The notes under the pieces: model-generated
Databases searched by the model: none
What the model was told of the DNA's origin: nothing
What the model saw: only the letters and a program-made list of their open reading frames with translations
Made by a program: the position numbers and the translations under genes
Part shown: positions 8,468 to 17,626 of the stretch, piece by piece
Numbering within the stretch: the stretch's first letter is position 1
How the letters are laid out: each line of letters starts with the position of its first letter
Source of the DNA: Bacteroidaceae bacterium
GTDB taxonomy: Bacteria; Bacteroidota; Bacteroidia; Bacteroidales; Bacteroidaceae
Length of the DNA stretch: 64,000 nt
NCBI GenBank assembly: GCA_016291905.1
Contig: JAEEZS010000016.1
Coordinates: 1 to 64,000 of the forward strand
Reading direction: 5' to 3'

Positions 8468-9655
8468 CTAGCAGAACAAGTCGGCAATGATTGCGTCTGA
8501 CACGAAGATGCCCTCTTCTGTCAACACCCATCTTCCATCGGCTGTCCGAGACAGCCGATGGCTGTTTAAATAGGTTTGCGCGCGTAAGCGGCAATGGCGC
8601 TCCCTCTCGTTGCCGAAGCGAGTGGCTATCTCCTCAGGGCTGATGCCGTGTGCTGTGCGCAGCCGTGTCATGATGTACTCGTTGTAACGGTCTTCATCGC
8701 TGAGTGTTTCACCGGATGAAATGGTTCCAAAATTCTCTATGAATTCTTTACTTCCCAGCACCTCGAGGTAACGGATGAGGTTCGGGTGATTCCATGTTCG
8801 GTGCATGCCATCGAAAGAGTGTGCCCCAGGGCCTAAGCCGAGGTAGGGGATGCCGCTCCAGTTGCTGCTGTTGTGCCGTGCTTCGTGCCCCGGGAGGGCG
8901 AAGTTGCTGATTTCGTAGTGCCGATAGCCGGCGCCGAGCAGGGTATGGCGCAGCAGTTTGAAACAGGCGAGGCTCTCTTCCTCATTCACTTCACGTACCT
9001 CGCCTTGTTCTCGCATACGACTGAGGGGAGTGCCCTCCTCGTAGCTCAAGTGGTAGGCTGAGATGTGTGGTACACCGAGGCTGACAGCTTTGTCAAGGTC
9101 GTTCTGCCACCCCTCCAAATAGGTTTTATTAGCCTCATTGCTCTCTTCTACTCTCGGCAGCCCATACATCAGGTCGATACTGATTTCGGTAATACCGTTG
9201 TCTTGCAGACGGTGCACGGCATCAATGGCTTGCTGTGCCGTATGCCGTCGCCCCAGCAGACACAGCAGGGCGTCGTCAAACGTCTGAATGCCCATGCTGA
9301 TGCGCAGCTGGTATTGTGGTATGGCCTCTTTAAGCCCGTCAATCCACTCTTGCGAAAGGTCGTCGGGATTTGCTTCAATAGTGAGCTCATCTAGCGTGTC
9401 GAAACCAAACACCTCCTCCGCTTTGCGGACTATGCGTCCCAACAGGGCAGCGGAGAGCTGCGAGGGCGTTCCTCCGCCGAAATACATCGTCTTTATCGCC
9501 TCGTCCTGCAGGAATTCGCGACGAAGTTCCATCTCCCAACAAACCGCCTTGGCATAGCTTTCCCGTATGGCCGTATTATTCCCTGCCGTCGAGTAAAAAT
9601 CGCAGTATCGGCAGCGCTTTTTGCAGAAGGGAATATGTACGTAGATTCCTGCCAT
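8468..9655 (-). CDS. hemW: Radical SAM heme chaperone HemW (HemN-like)
   Basis: Cytoplasmic radical SAM protein of 395 residues, the usual size for HemW. The cluster-binding motif is C11-K-K-R-C15-R-Y-C18 within MAGIYVHIPFCKKRCRYC; GGGTPS follows, and the HemW-type C-terminal domain is present. HemW proteins lack the fourth cysteine seen after CxxxCxxC in true HemN coproporphyrinogen oxidases: here the residue after C18 is D, supporting HemW. The ATG at 9655 was preferred because the upstream in-frame ATG lies before the -7 box. That box ends only 4 bp before the ATG, so the mRNA is probably leaderless. Confidence 0.88.
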   Translation of the reverse strand: MAGIYVHIPFCKKRCRYCDFYSTAGNNTAIRESYAKAVCWEMELRREFLQDEAIKTMYFGGGTPSQLSAALLGRIVRKAEEVFGFDTLDELTIEANPDDLSQEWIDGLKEAIPQYQLRISMGIQTFDDALLCLLGRRHTAQQAIDAVHRLQDNGITEISIDLMYGLPRVEESNEANKTYLEGWQNDLDKAVSLGVPHISAYHLSYEEGTPLSRMREQGEVREVNEEESLACFKLLRHTLLGAGYRHYEISNFALPGHEARHNSSNWSGIPYLGLGPGAHSFDGMHRTWNHPNLIRYLEVLGSKEFIENFGTISSGETLSDEDRYNEYIMTRLRTAHGISPEEIATRFGNERERHCRLRAQTYLNSHRLSRTADGRWVLTEEGIFVSDAIIADLFC

Positions 9656-9659
9656 GCTG

Positions 9660-9667
9660 CAAAGGTA
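9660..9667 (-). promoter_or_regulatory. -7 box of hemW
   Basis: TACCTTTG on the minus strand, a perfect TAnnTTTG. Its last G is at 9660 and the ATG begins at 9655, leaving room for at most one or two untranslated bases. Confidence 0.6.
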
Positions 9668-9712
9668 CAAAAATTTTTTTCTTATTTATTTTCGTATGTC
9701 CTTATTTCTTTG

Positions 9713-9720
9713 TAATTTCG
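9713..9720 (+). promoter_or_regulatory. Possible -7 box of the EF-G-like gene
   Basis: TAATTTCG, a 7/8 match, about 80 bp before the start at 9802. The leader would be AT-rich and unstructured by eye. Confidence 0.35.
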
Positions 9721-9801
9721 CAGCGCTTCACAGAGTGGAGTGCCCTTTTTTATGTGGAAATAATGAAATAAAACAATAATAATTAACAATTTATCCCCGA
9801 A

Positions 9802-11964
9802 ATGAAAGTCTATAAGACCAATGAGATTTCGAACCTTGCTATCGTTGGAGGTTCGGGTGCTGGTAAGACCACTCTTACTGAGTCCATGCTTTTAGAAGGC
9901 GGCGTTATTCGCCGCCGTGGTTCCGTAAATGCAAAGAATACCGTCAGTGACTGCTACCCCGTGGAGCAGGAATACGGCTATTCTGTTTTCTCCACCGTTT
10001 TCGCTGTGGAACGTGGTGGGCACAAGCTCAACATGTTCGATTGCCCGGGCTCGGGTGACTTCAGCGGTGGCGCTGTGACCGCACTGAATATCTGCGATAT
10101 CGCCATGCTGGTTGTCAACGGTGCCTATGGCGTTGAAGTTGGCACGCAGAGCAACTTCCGTCAGGCTGACAAGCTCCACAAGCCCGTCATCTTCGTTGTC
10201 AACAATATCGACAGCGACAAGTGCGATTACGACAAGGTGGTTGAAGACCTGAAGCGCGACTTCGGCGGCAAGGTTATCCCCGCTCAGTTCCCCGCAAGCT
10301 GTGGCCCCGATTTCAATAGCGTTATCGACGTGCTCACCATGAAGCAGTACACCTATGCTGCCGATGGCACTCCCGCAACCGTCAGCGACATCCCCGCTGC
10401 ACTGGCTGGCAAGGCTCAGGATATGCACGACGCTCTCGTCGAGGCAGCTGCCAGTGGCGATGAGGCCCTGATGGAGAAGTTCTTCGACACGATGGAGCTT
10501 TCTGAGGAGGAAATGGTTGAAGGTATCAAGAAGGGTCTTTCCCAGCATGGTATCTACCCCATCCTCTGCAGCTCGGCTTCCAAGAACGTTGGTGTGGCTC
10601 GCATCCTCGACTTCGTGGCTGGCGTGGCTCCCACCGTTGATGAATTCCCCGGCACCCCCAACACCAAGGGCGAGGAAGTCAAGTGCGACGTGGCTGCTCC
10701 CACCTCGCTGTTCTTCTTCAAGACCGAAATGGAACAGCACATCGGTGAGGTTTGCTACTTCAAGGTGATGAGCGGCGTCGTCAAGACGGGCGACGACCTG
10801 AACAACGCAACGCGTGGCTCCAAGGAGCGTATTGCCCAGCTCTTCACGCCGGGCCGCGGCAACTACCGTCAGCTTGTCGACGAACTGCAGGCTGGTGATA
10901 TCGGCTGCACCGTCAAGCTGAAGGATGTCAAGACTGGCAACACGCTCAACAGCAAGGATGCCGACAACCTGTTCGACTTCATTGTCTATCCTAACTCCAA
11001 GTATTCCCGTGCTATCCGCCCCGAGAACGAGGCTGACACCGAGAAGATGATGACTGCCTGCAACCGTCTGCACGAACAGGATCAGACGTGGGTCATTGAG
11101 CAGTCGAAGGAGCTCCGTCAGATCATTATCCACGGACAGGGTGAGTTCCACCTCCGCACGTTGAAGTGGCTGCTTGAGAACAACGATAAGCTCCACATCA
11201 TCTACGACGAGCCTCGTATTCCTTATCGCGAGACAATTACCAAGGCTGCCCGTGCCGACTATCGCCACAAGAAGCAGTCAGGTGGTGCCGGTCAGTTTGG
11301 TGAAGTTCACCTCATTGTCGAGCCTTACGTTGAAGGAAAGCCTATGCCTGAAGTCTATAAGTTCGGCGGACAGGAATACAAGATGTCTATCAAGGGCCAG
11401 GATGAGTATCCTCTGGAGTGGGGCGGCAAGCTGGTGTTCATCAACTCCGTTGTCGGTGGTGCTATCGACGCTCGCTTCATGCCCGCTATCCTGAAGGGTA
11501 TTATGCAGCGCATGGAGCAGGGTCCGCTCACCGGTTCGTATGCCCGTGACGTCCGCGTTATTGTTTACGACGGAAAGATGCACCCCGTTGACTCCAACGA
11601 AATCTCCTTCATGCTTGCTGGACGTAACGCCTTCTCCGAGGCCTTCCGCAATGCAGGCCCGAAGGTGCTTGAGCCTATCTACGATGTGGAAGTACTCGTT
11701 CCCGCCGAGTTCATGGGTGATGTCATGAGTGACCTGCAGGGCCGTCGTGGCATGATCATGGGTATGGGTAGCGATGGCGCTTTCCAGAAGCTCAATGCCA
11801 AGGTGCCCCTCAAGGAGATGTCCAACTACAGCACTTCGCTGAGCTCACTTACTGGCGGTAGCGGTACATTCACCATGGCTTTCGCTAGCTATGAGCTCGT
11901 GCCGACGGATGTCCAGGACAAGCTCATCAAGGAGTTCCAGGAGAAGCAGAAGGACGAGGATTAA
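9802..11964 (+). CDS. fusA2: Elongation factor G paralogue, EF-G2-like
   Basis: A ribosomal translocase paralogue of 720 residues with all five EF-G domains. The G domain is atypical: the P-loop reads GGSGAGKT (16-23) rather than AHIDAGKT, the switch II motif reads DCPGSGDF (80-87) with S84 where translational GTPases have the catalytic His of DTPGHVDF, and the base-recognition motif is NNID. Loss of that His predicts very weak GTP hydrolysis. A paralogue of this kind in Bacteroides thetaiotaomicron (EF-G2) has been reported to support translation without GTPase activity during carbon limitation. The gene stands alone with a strong terminator downstream. A canonical fusA must exist elsewhere. 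Confidence 0.85.
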   Translation: MKVYKTNEISNLAIVGGSGAGKTTLTESMLLEGGVIRRRGSVNAKNTVSDCYPVEQEYGYSVFSTVFAVERGGHKLNMFDCPGSGDFSGGAVTALNICDIAMLVVNGAYGVEVGTQSNFRQADKLHKPVIFVVNNIDSDKCDYDKVVEDLKRDFGGKVIPAQFPASCGPDFNSVIDVLTMKQYTYAADGTPATVSDIPAALAGKAQDMHDALVEAAASGDEALMEKFFDTMELSEEEMVEGIKKGLSQHGIYPILCSSASKNVGVARILDFVAGVAPTVDEFPGTPNTKGEEVKCDVAAPTSLFFFKTEMEQHIGEVCYFKVMSGVVKTGDDLNNATRGSKERIAQLFTPGRGNYRQLVDELQAGDIGCTVKLKDVKTGNTLNSKDADNLFDFIVYPNSKYSRAIRPENEADTEKMMTACNRLHEQDQTWVIEQSKELRQIIIHGQGEFHLRTLKWLLENNDKLHIIYDEPRIPYRETITKAARADYRHKKQSGGAGQFGEVHLIVEPYVEGKPMPEVYKFGGQEYKMSIKGQDEYPLEWGGKLVFINSVVGGAIDARFMPAILKGIMQRMEQGPLTGSYARDVRVIVYDGKMHPVDSNEISFMLAGRNAFSEAFRNAGPKVLEPIYDVEVLVPAEFMGDVMSDLQGRRGMIMGMGSDGAFQKLNAKVPLKEMSNYSTSLSSLTGGSGTFTMAFASYELVPTDVQDKLIKEFQEKQKDED

Positions 11965-12008
11965 CTTCTTTCCATCGCTTGCAAATAGTCCGACGGGGCG
12001 ATGTGATT

Positions 12009-12050
12009 ATTGTGGCTTCGTGCAATCGCATGAAGCCACAATTGTTTTTT
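12009..12050 (+). terminator. Rho-independent terminator of the EF-G-like gene
   Basis: A perfect 11-bp stem (ATTGTGGCTTC at 12009-12019 with GAAGCCACAAT at 12032-12042), a 12-base loop and a run of six T. It lies 45 bp past the stop codon. Confidence 0.88.
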
Positions 12051-12086
12051 ATGTATTTTCGAGGGGATAAAAGGATGGTTGGAATC

Positions 12087-14474
12087 TTAGAAGCGAAGTT
12101 TCAGCTTCAGCTGGAAGCCATCGGAGTCGGAGCGGAAGGCTTCGCGATGAGTGAGGCGGTAGATGTAGTCAACTTCAAGGACGTCGAAGATGTTGCTGAC
12201 GCCGACTATTAGCCTGACGTAGGGAATGGGCTGCCAATGGGGGGCGTTTAGCGTTGAGGGGTTATCGGTTAGCGATGTGGTTGGCAGTAGGGCATCGTTG
12301 AGCCATAGGGTGCGGGCGCCAAAGACTTCGCGTAATCCAAAGTTTCGAATTAGGGGAATGTGATTAAAGATGATGCCCTTGGTACGGCATTTGATGCTCC
12401 AAGAGATATAGCGGTCGGTTGCCATCTCCATAGGGTCGATGTCCGTGAAGAGTCCGTTGGGGCTAATTGTGTTGGGGGTAGTGGGCGGCACGAGGCGTAG
12501 CGGAACAGGTACGTCGGGCGTCCATAGACGACCTGCGCGCACACTGTTGTCCATGAAACCGTAGCCGTGGAAGCGGACACGCTGCTGGTAAGTGAAGAGG
12601 GTGCGCTGGTAGTTGTATGCCGAGCCGAGAACACCCTTGCGAGCCATCGTGTGGCTGAGGGTGAAGACGGGTGTCTCTTTGTTGACTATCATTCGGTCGT
12701 CAACCTCCAGCTTATACACCTCGCCCGGGGCAAAGCGGAGGTTCAGTTCAAGTTCTGTCTGACTGAATCCGCCTACAGGGAAGAATTTTGGCTGAAAGGT
12801 GTTGGCTGGATCACTGAGCGTGCGGTGGCGCAGAACGGCCTCCCACGTCAATCCAAAACGGTATTCGTTGGCATAGGCTAACTCGTGCCGACGTTGGAAG
12901 GCGTAGGGATAATAATAGGGATGATTGATGCTACTGACAAGGTCGTCCCAGCCGTCTCCGGGCTGACGGTTGCCGAGGGGCAGGATATCGTAGTCGCTGT
13001 GTAGGCGTATGTAGTTGCGGGGATGGGCAGAGAAGTATTTCTCCTTCTTGTTGAACGAGTATTCCAGCTCTGCCATGTATTTCCAACGATGGTCGCGTGT
13101 ACCCCAGGCCACATAGCCGCGTGCCATAAGCTGTGGGTGGAGATAAGCACTGGTGACGACGCCCGGGCGTATGCGCACGCCTTCCACATTGTTCCAGCTG
13201 ACGAGCGAGCCGACAGGGCCATACCAGAAGTTGGGCTTTAACGGGTCGGAGGGGAAATAGTGGGTATAGGCCATGCCTGCAACCCCTTCGAACAGACGGT
13301 ATCCCGGGCGTTTACGCAGTTCGTTTATCAGCCCCTTGGTGAGGCGGTACGGTTGGCTTGGAGGTAAATCGGTGTAGTAATTTCCCGTTCCTGAGACCTC
13401 CTCATTCCCGGTGCTTGATTGATAGTTACGATAGCTGACATCACGACGGAGGGCGGCACCACCTAGACGCTCTAATCCCATCACGTTTGCAGTGAAACGA
13501 CACGTCATCGTCTCATGGACAAGGTCGATGCGTCCTTCAGCGCTACGGCGGAAACTCTGTATCATGGTGATGCCCTTCACGAAGTTCAGCCTCATTTGCG
13601 AAGGCGTTGCCATGCTGATGTGGCGTATGAAATTCTCGTCGGGATCCACGAAGATGTGTCCGACAAAGGAGAACGACCGTCCGTCCCTTGGGGCGAAAAC
13701 GATGTCGAGACAGCGTTGCCCACTGATGACCACCGTGTCGCTAATGGCAAAACGGTAGAAGAGTGTGCCGAAATGCGAAATAGGGGAGGGGAAGCGCTCT
13801 CCGATGATGCAGATGTCACCCGAGAAGATATCAGTGTTGCCGATATAGTGGTTCAGCGGCCCTTCTATTTCCTCCTCCGACAGGAAATCGTCAATGCCCG
13901 TGCGGCGGGTGAAGGCTGTCAAGTCGTCGTGGACTGCCGAGTGCTGCACGCTAAGCGCTGTTTCCAATCGTGTCAATGCCGTCTCTCCGCTCGTTTTGTC
14001 CAGTTGGTAGATAGCCGTAGGACGGATGGAGTGCCCTGTGCTGTCGAACCGTTCGGTATAGGTTTTTTCGTGGCATGAAACATAGACTACTCCGTCCCGT
14101 CTGTCATCCGTTGCCAATGCGTCGTAACTCAGGTACTTCGTGAATATCTCGGGGTTGTGTCGGAGTTCGTACTTCAATATGCCCTTCTGCGGGTCGGCAA
14201 GTGCCACGCTAGTCACGTCACGTCGTTCTCGCTGGCAAGTGCCGTTGGTGGCGGGGCGATATTCATCGATACGGCTGACTATTTCGTTGATGATGGCAAA
14301 AGCCGGATTGTCCTTGAGGCTGAGTCGTGTCCTGAGTACGCTACCGTTGATGACTACCTCATCCAATTCGGGGGCACTTAGCAGCAGCTCGTCGTTCGTT
14401 TGAGCCGATAGGGACGTAGCGAATGCCACGGTGGCAATCGCAGCCAGCATCCACTTTCGTCCTCTATTCGTCAT
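12087..14474 (-). CDS. DUF5686-family outer-membrane protein
   Basis: Predicted outer-membrane beta-barrel of 795 residues with an N-terminal signal peptide (MTNRGRKWMLAAIATVAFAT, ending LSAQ) and a C-terminal phenylalanine (KLKLRF) typical of barrel proteins. The segment around residues 30-60 (APELDEVVINGSVLRTR, then NEIVSRIDEYRP) and the long beta-rich C-terminal half match the Bacteroidetes DUF5686 family. Those proteins usually carry an N-terminal carboxypeptidase-like regulatory (beta-sandwich) domain; here there is no room for it, so the protein looks like a shortened version. Function unknown. It converges on the EF-G-like gene. Confidence 0.7.
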   Translation of the reverse strand: MTNRGRKWMLAAIATVAFATSLSAQTNDELLLSAPELDEVVINGSVLRTRLSLKDNPAFAIINEIVSRIDEYRPATNGTCQRERRDVTSVALADPQKGILKYELRHNPEIFTKYLSYDALATDDRRDGVVYVSCHEKTYTERFDSTGHSIRPTAIYQLDKTSGETALTRLETALSVQHSAVHDDLTAFTRRTGIDDFLSEEEIEGPLNHYIGNTDIFSGDICIIGERFPSPISHFGTLFYRFAISDTVVISGQRCLDIVFAPRDGRSFSFVGHIFVDPDENFIRHISMATPSQMRLNFVKGITMIQSFRRSAEGRIDLVHETMTCRFTANVMGLERLGGAALRRDVSYRNYQSSTGNEEVSGTGNYYTDLPPSQPYRLTKGLINELRKRPGYRLFEGVAGMAYTHYFPSDPLKPNFWYGPVGSLVSWNNVEGVRIRPGVVTSAYLHPQLMARGYVAWGTRDHRWKYMAELEYSFNKKEKYFSAHPRNYIRLHSDYDILPLGNRQPGDGWDDLVSSINHPYYYPYAFQRRHELAYANEYRFGLTWEAVLRHRTLSDPANTFQPKFFPVGGFSQTELELNLRFAPGEVYKLEVDDRMIVNKETPVFTLSHTMARKGVLGSAYNYQRTLFTYQQRVRFHGYGFMDNSVRAGRLWTPDVPVPLRLVPPTTPNTISPNGLFTDIDPMEMATDRYISWSIKCRTKGIIFNHIPLIRNFGLREVFGARTLWLNDALLPTTSLTDNPSTLNAPHWQPIPYVRLIVGVSNIFDVLEVDYIYRLTHREAFRSDSDGFQLKLKLRF

Positions 14475-14516
14475 AACCTTTTGTTGCTTTTGTCATCCCG
14501 AAGTAAAATTCGGGCG

Positions 14517-14524
14517 CGAAGGTA
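14517..14524 (-). promoter_or_regulatory. Probable -7 box of the DUF5686 gene
   Basis: TACCTTCG on the minus strand, 7/8 match, about 43 bp before the start at 14474. Confidence 0.4.
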
Positions 14525-14609
14525 CTGAAAAAAGCCGAATGAGAGTCTTAAAAAATTAAAAAAGAATTCATAAACCCTCAGTACTCATATAAAATCACAA
14601 AAAAAGTCT

Positions 14610-14617
14610 TATCTTTG
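14610..14617 (+). promoter_or_regulatory. -7 box of the GH16 gene
   Basis: TATCTTTG, a perfect match, 33 bp before the ATG at 14651. This rules out the TTG at 14615 as start because it overlaps the box. Confidence 0.55.
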
Positions 14618-14650
14618 TCCCGAAAAATACTTTATTTTGTAAAAAACGTT

Positions 14651-15523
14651 ATGAGAAAATCAGGAAAAAAAATGTCAGGCTGGGTAGCGGCAGTCCTGCT
14701 ATGCCTTATTGTCTCGTCATGTGCCTGGACACAGGGCAAGGCAGTAAAAGGTATTGTGAATGATGAACCCGAGGTCAAATTCAGTGAGCTTTGTCCCCTC
14801 GATGGTTATGTGCTTGTCTGGCGGGACGAATTTGACAAAGACGGTATCCTTAAAGGTGATTGGACATACCAGACTGCCAGAGCCGGTTGGGTAAACCACG
14901 AACTGCAAACGTACGTCGATCAAACGTCGCCCAAGGGTAGCCCCGTTGCCGAGTGCTCCAAAGGAACGCTAAAAATCAACTGTTTCAAGGAGGACGATAA
15001 AGTCTATTCAGGCCGCGTCTATGCCTGCCGCAACACAGGCTGGAAGTATGGCTACGTTGAGGCACGTATCAAGCTGCCTAAAGGAAAAGGTACTTGGCCG
15101 GCATTCTGGATGATGCCCGTGCATTTCACGGCATGGCCCAATGATGGTGAGATTGACATTATGGAGGAAGTGGGCTATCACCCTGACTACACTTCGTCGT
15201 CTATTCATTGCAAGAAGTACTACCACAGCATCGGCACGCAAAAGACGAAGGAGCGCTACTGTGCTGGAGCTGAAAGTGAGTTTCACGTTTATGCCCTTGA
15301 ATGGACAGCTGACTACATCCGCACATACGTCGATGGTAAGGAGCTGTTCTACTTTGAGAATGACGGCAATGGCGACAAGCAGACATGGCCCTTTAATACA
15401 CCGTTCTACGTCATCCTTAATCTCGCTTGGGGAGGCGACTGGGGCGGCTCGCAGGGTGTGGACGAAAGCGTTCTCCCCATCACGATGGAAGTGGATTATG
15501 TCCGCGTTTTTCAGAAACCCTGA
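14651..15523 (+). CDS. Glycoside hydrolase family 16 lipoprotein (beta-glucanase/laminarinase type)
   Basis: Predicted secreted endo-beta-glucanase of 290 residues. N-terminal lipoprotein signal with lipobox IVSSC (C24), then a single GH16 jelly-roll domain. The catalytic signature GEIDIMEE is present with nucleophile E167, D169 and acid/base E172; the substrate-cleft tryptophans WPAFWMMP and the closing VDYVRVFQKP are also visible. The pattern fits beta-1,3- or mixed-linkage glucanases. A second GH16 lipoprotein occurs at 59428-60378. It has its own promoter, and a 139-bp gap separates it from the downstream kinase operon. Confidence 0.88.
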   Translation: MRKSGKKMSGWVAAVLLCLIVSSCAWTQGKAVKGIVNDEPEVKFSELCPLDGYVLVWRDEFDKDGILKGDWTYQTARAGWVNHELQTYVDQTSPKGSPVAECSKGTLKINCFKEDDKVYSGRVYACRNTGWKYGYVEARIKLPKGKGTWPAFWMMPVHFTAWPNDGEIDIMEEVGYHPDYTSSSIHCKKYYHSIGTQKTKERYCAGAESEFHVYALEWTADYIRTYVDGKELFYFENDGNGDKQTWPFNTPFYVILNLAWGGDWGGSQGVDESVLPITMEVDYVRVFQKP

Positions 15524-15605
15524 GCAAGGAGTTTCCAACGGAGGCCTCTGTCACTTTTGTTTCATATCTTTCCTCTTTTTATTTGGTCGTTTCGGAAAAT
15601 TGGGC

Positions 15606-15613
15606 TATTTTTG
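15606..15613 (+). promoter_or_regulatory. -7 box of the kinase operon
   Basis: TATTTTTG, a perfect match, 49 bp before the ATG at 15663. Confidence 0.5.
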
Positions 15614-15662
15614 CCCAATCAATTATTAATTGCATTGTTTTTTGACTCCAATACAATTGCGT

Positions 15663-16847
15663 ATGATGAATTGCGAAAAAAGATTTCATAAGATATATCA
15701 CAGAGACGCGGCTGCTCTGGCATTCTGCCCTTACCGTATTTGCCCTATTGGGGCACATTCAGACCACAATTCTGGCAAGGTCACTGGACAGGCTATCGAC
15801 AAAGGTATCCACATTGCTTATAGCCCGAAGGAGAACGGCGTCATTGAGCTTTGTTCGCTGCAATTCGACAAGCGTGCACAATGGCACGTGGCACAGGTGC
15901 CGGGACGTAAGCAGGGCGACTGGGCGGATTATCTGCGTGGAGCCACGATGGAACTGGGGCGCCGCTATCCATTAACGCGCGGACTGAGTGGCGTCATCGA
16001 GGGAAGCCTTCCTATAGGCGGATTGTCGTCGTCGGCAGCTGTGACGCTGTCGTTCTTTAGCGCGCTTTGTGCTGTGAACGGCTTAAAACCTGATGCGCAA
16101 GAGCTTATCAAGATGGCCGTTGCCGTAGAGAACAACTACGTGGGCGTCAGCAGCGGCAAGCTCGACCAAAGTTGCGAGATTTATTCCCGCAAGAATCAGC
16201 TGCTTTATCTAGATACGCTCGATGATACTTACGAACTGATTCCCACCCATCCGCAGATGCCCGATTACGATATCGTCATCTTCTTCAGCGGTGTAGAGCG
16301 CACGTTGGCCGGTAGTGCTTTCAATATGCGTGTGGATGAGGCTCGTTCTGCGGCGTATGCGCTGAAGGCCTTCGCGGGTATGCCCTACGGGAAGTTTGCC
16401 GAGACGAATCTGCGCGAGGTGCCTCGCGAGGTGTACGAGCAATACAAGAACCGGCTGCCTGAGACGTGGCGCCGTCGTGCCGAACACTGGTACACGGAAT
16501 TCGCGCGTGTCGAGGCAGGTGCTGAAGCATGGCGTCGGGGCGATTTGCAGGCCTTCGGACGGCTGAGCTTTGAGAGTGGACGCTCGTCTATTGAGAACTG
16601 GGAAACGGGCTCGCCCGAACTGAAAACGCTCTACGACATCATGACGCGCACTGACGGTATTTATGGAGGACGCTTCAGCGGTGCAGGATTCAAAGGCTGT
16701 TGCATGGCGCTGACAGACCCTGCTTTCCGCGAACAGATTACGGAACAGGTTTCTGCAGCCTATCTGCGTGAGTTCCCCGACTTGAAGGGGAAGTATTCTG
16801 TCCATATCTGCCACAGTGCAGACGGGGTAGTGCTGACAAAATCATAA
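15663..16847 (+). CDS. GHMP sugar-1-kinase, galacturonokinase-like
   Basis: A cytoplasmic anomeric sugar kinase of 394 residues, related to galactokinase. The signature region CPYRICPIGAHSDHNSG (22-38) carries R25 and D34; the ATP loop is GGLSSSAAV (119-127); the catalytic Asp is D168 in GKLDQS; the C-terminal GHMP motif reads FSGAGFKGCC. The glutamate of galactokinase GEHTDY, which contacts the sugar C6 hydroxyl, is replaced by A31. The same Glu-to-Ala change and the PYRICPxGAH motif characterise plant galacturonokinase, so a uronic acid is the more likely substrate than galactose. The downstream nucleotidyltransferase (3-bp gap) fits a salvage route to a UDP-sugar. ATG at 15666 is an equally possible start. 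Confidence 0.75.
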   Translation: MMNCEKRFHKIYHRDAAALAFCPYRICPIGAHSDHNSGKVTGQAIDKGIHIAYSPKENGVIELCSLQFDKRAQWHVAQVPGRKQGDWADYLRGATMELGRRYPLTRGLSGVIEGSLPIGGLSSSAAVTLSFFSALCAVNGLKPDAQELIKMAVAVENNYVGVSSGKLDQSCEIYSRKNQLLYLDTLDDTYELIPTHPQMPDYDIVIFFSGVERTLAGSAFNMRVDEARSAAYALKAFAGMPYGKFAETNLREVPREVYEQYKNRLPETWRRRAEHWYTEFARVEAGAEAWRRGDLQAFGRLSFESGRSSIENWETGSPELKTLYDIMTRTDGIYGGRFSGAGFKGCCMALTDPAFREQITEQVSAAYLREFPDLKGKYSVHICHSADGVVLTKS

Positions 16848-16850
16848 ACT

Positions 16851-17594
16851 ATGAAGTGTTTGATTCTTGCAGCAGGCTATGCTACGCGGCTTTATCCCCT
16901 GACGGAGCGTTTTCCGAAACCTTTGCTGAAGGTGGGGGAGCGCACCATCCTCGATTGGCTAATAGATGACATTGACACGAGCAGGATGGTGGACGAATAC
17001 ATCGTCATTTCAAACCATCGTTATGCACAGCATTTCGAGGCTTGGGCAGCGAAAAAGTCGCAGTTTATAATTGTGCTCGACGATGGTACGGAGACGAACG
17101 AAACGCGTCTGGGGGCTGTGCGTGACATTGAACTTGCCATCTCCTCATGCGCTGTACCCGAGGATGGCTACCTCGTCATAGCAGGTGATAACGTGCTTGA
17201 TTTCAGCCTGACGCGTTTTATTGATTATGCGCGTCAGAAAGGCACGTCGTGTATCATGCGATACTATGAGCCTTCGGAGACAAAACTGCTCAAGTGCGGC
17301 GTAGTGACAGTAGATGAAAATGACAGAGTGTTGCGTATGACAGAGAAATCTCCTACGCCCGAAACGCACTGGGCTTGCCCTCCTTTCTATTATTATACGG
17401 CAGCCGATGCGCAGCTGGTAGGGCAGGGGATAGCAGCCGGTTGCGGCACCGATGCGCCTGGCAGTTACATTGCTTGGCTGTGCAGCCAAGTGCCTGTCTA
17501 TGCGATGGAGATGCCTGGAAAACGCTATGACATCGGTAACTTGCAGAGCTATGAAGAGGTGCAACGCACCTATCGCGGTATTACCCTAATGTAG
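16851..17594 (+). CDS. Sugar-1-phosphate nucleotidyltransferase
   Basis: A 247-residue single-domain nucleotidyltransferase (GT-A-like fold). The N-terminal nucleotide loop MKCLILAAGYATRLYPLT and PKPLL (K23) are clear, and VIAGDNVLDFSL carries the metal-binding Asp. It lacks the C-terminal beta-helix of GlmU or RmlA-long forms. Being 3 bp after the GHMP kinase, it probably activates that kinase's product to an NDP-sugar; UDP-galacturonate is the inference if the kinase is a galacturonokinase. The nucleotide (UTP or other) cannot be read from the sequence. Confidence 0.75.
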   Translation: MKCLILAAGYATRLYPLTERFPKPLLKVGERTILDWLIDDIDTSRMVDEYIVISNHRYAQHFEAWAAKKSQFIIVLDDGTETNETRLGAVRDIELAISSCAVPEDGYLVIAGDNVLDFSLTRFIDYARQKGTSCIMRYYEPSETKLLKCGVVTVDENDRVLRMTEKSPTPETHWACPPFYYYTAADAQLVGQGIAAGCGTDAPGSYIAWLCSQVPVYAMEMPGKRYDIGNLQSYEEVQRTYRGITLM

Positions 17595-17626
17595 AGATTT
17601 TTACAAACTATAAAAATGTATTGTTT

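Noticed and set aside
11979..12212. 77-residue open frame after the EF-G-like gene
   Set aside because: It starts inside the terminator region and runs antisense into the DUF5686 gene.
14615..14650. TTG start for the GH16 gene
   Set aside because: It overlaps the -7 promoter box; the ATG at 14651 gives a normal lipoprotein signal.
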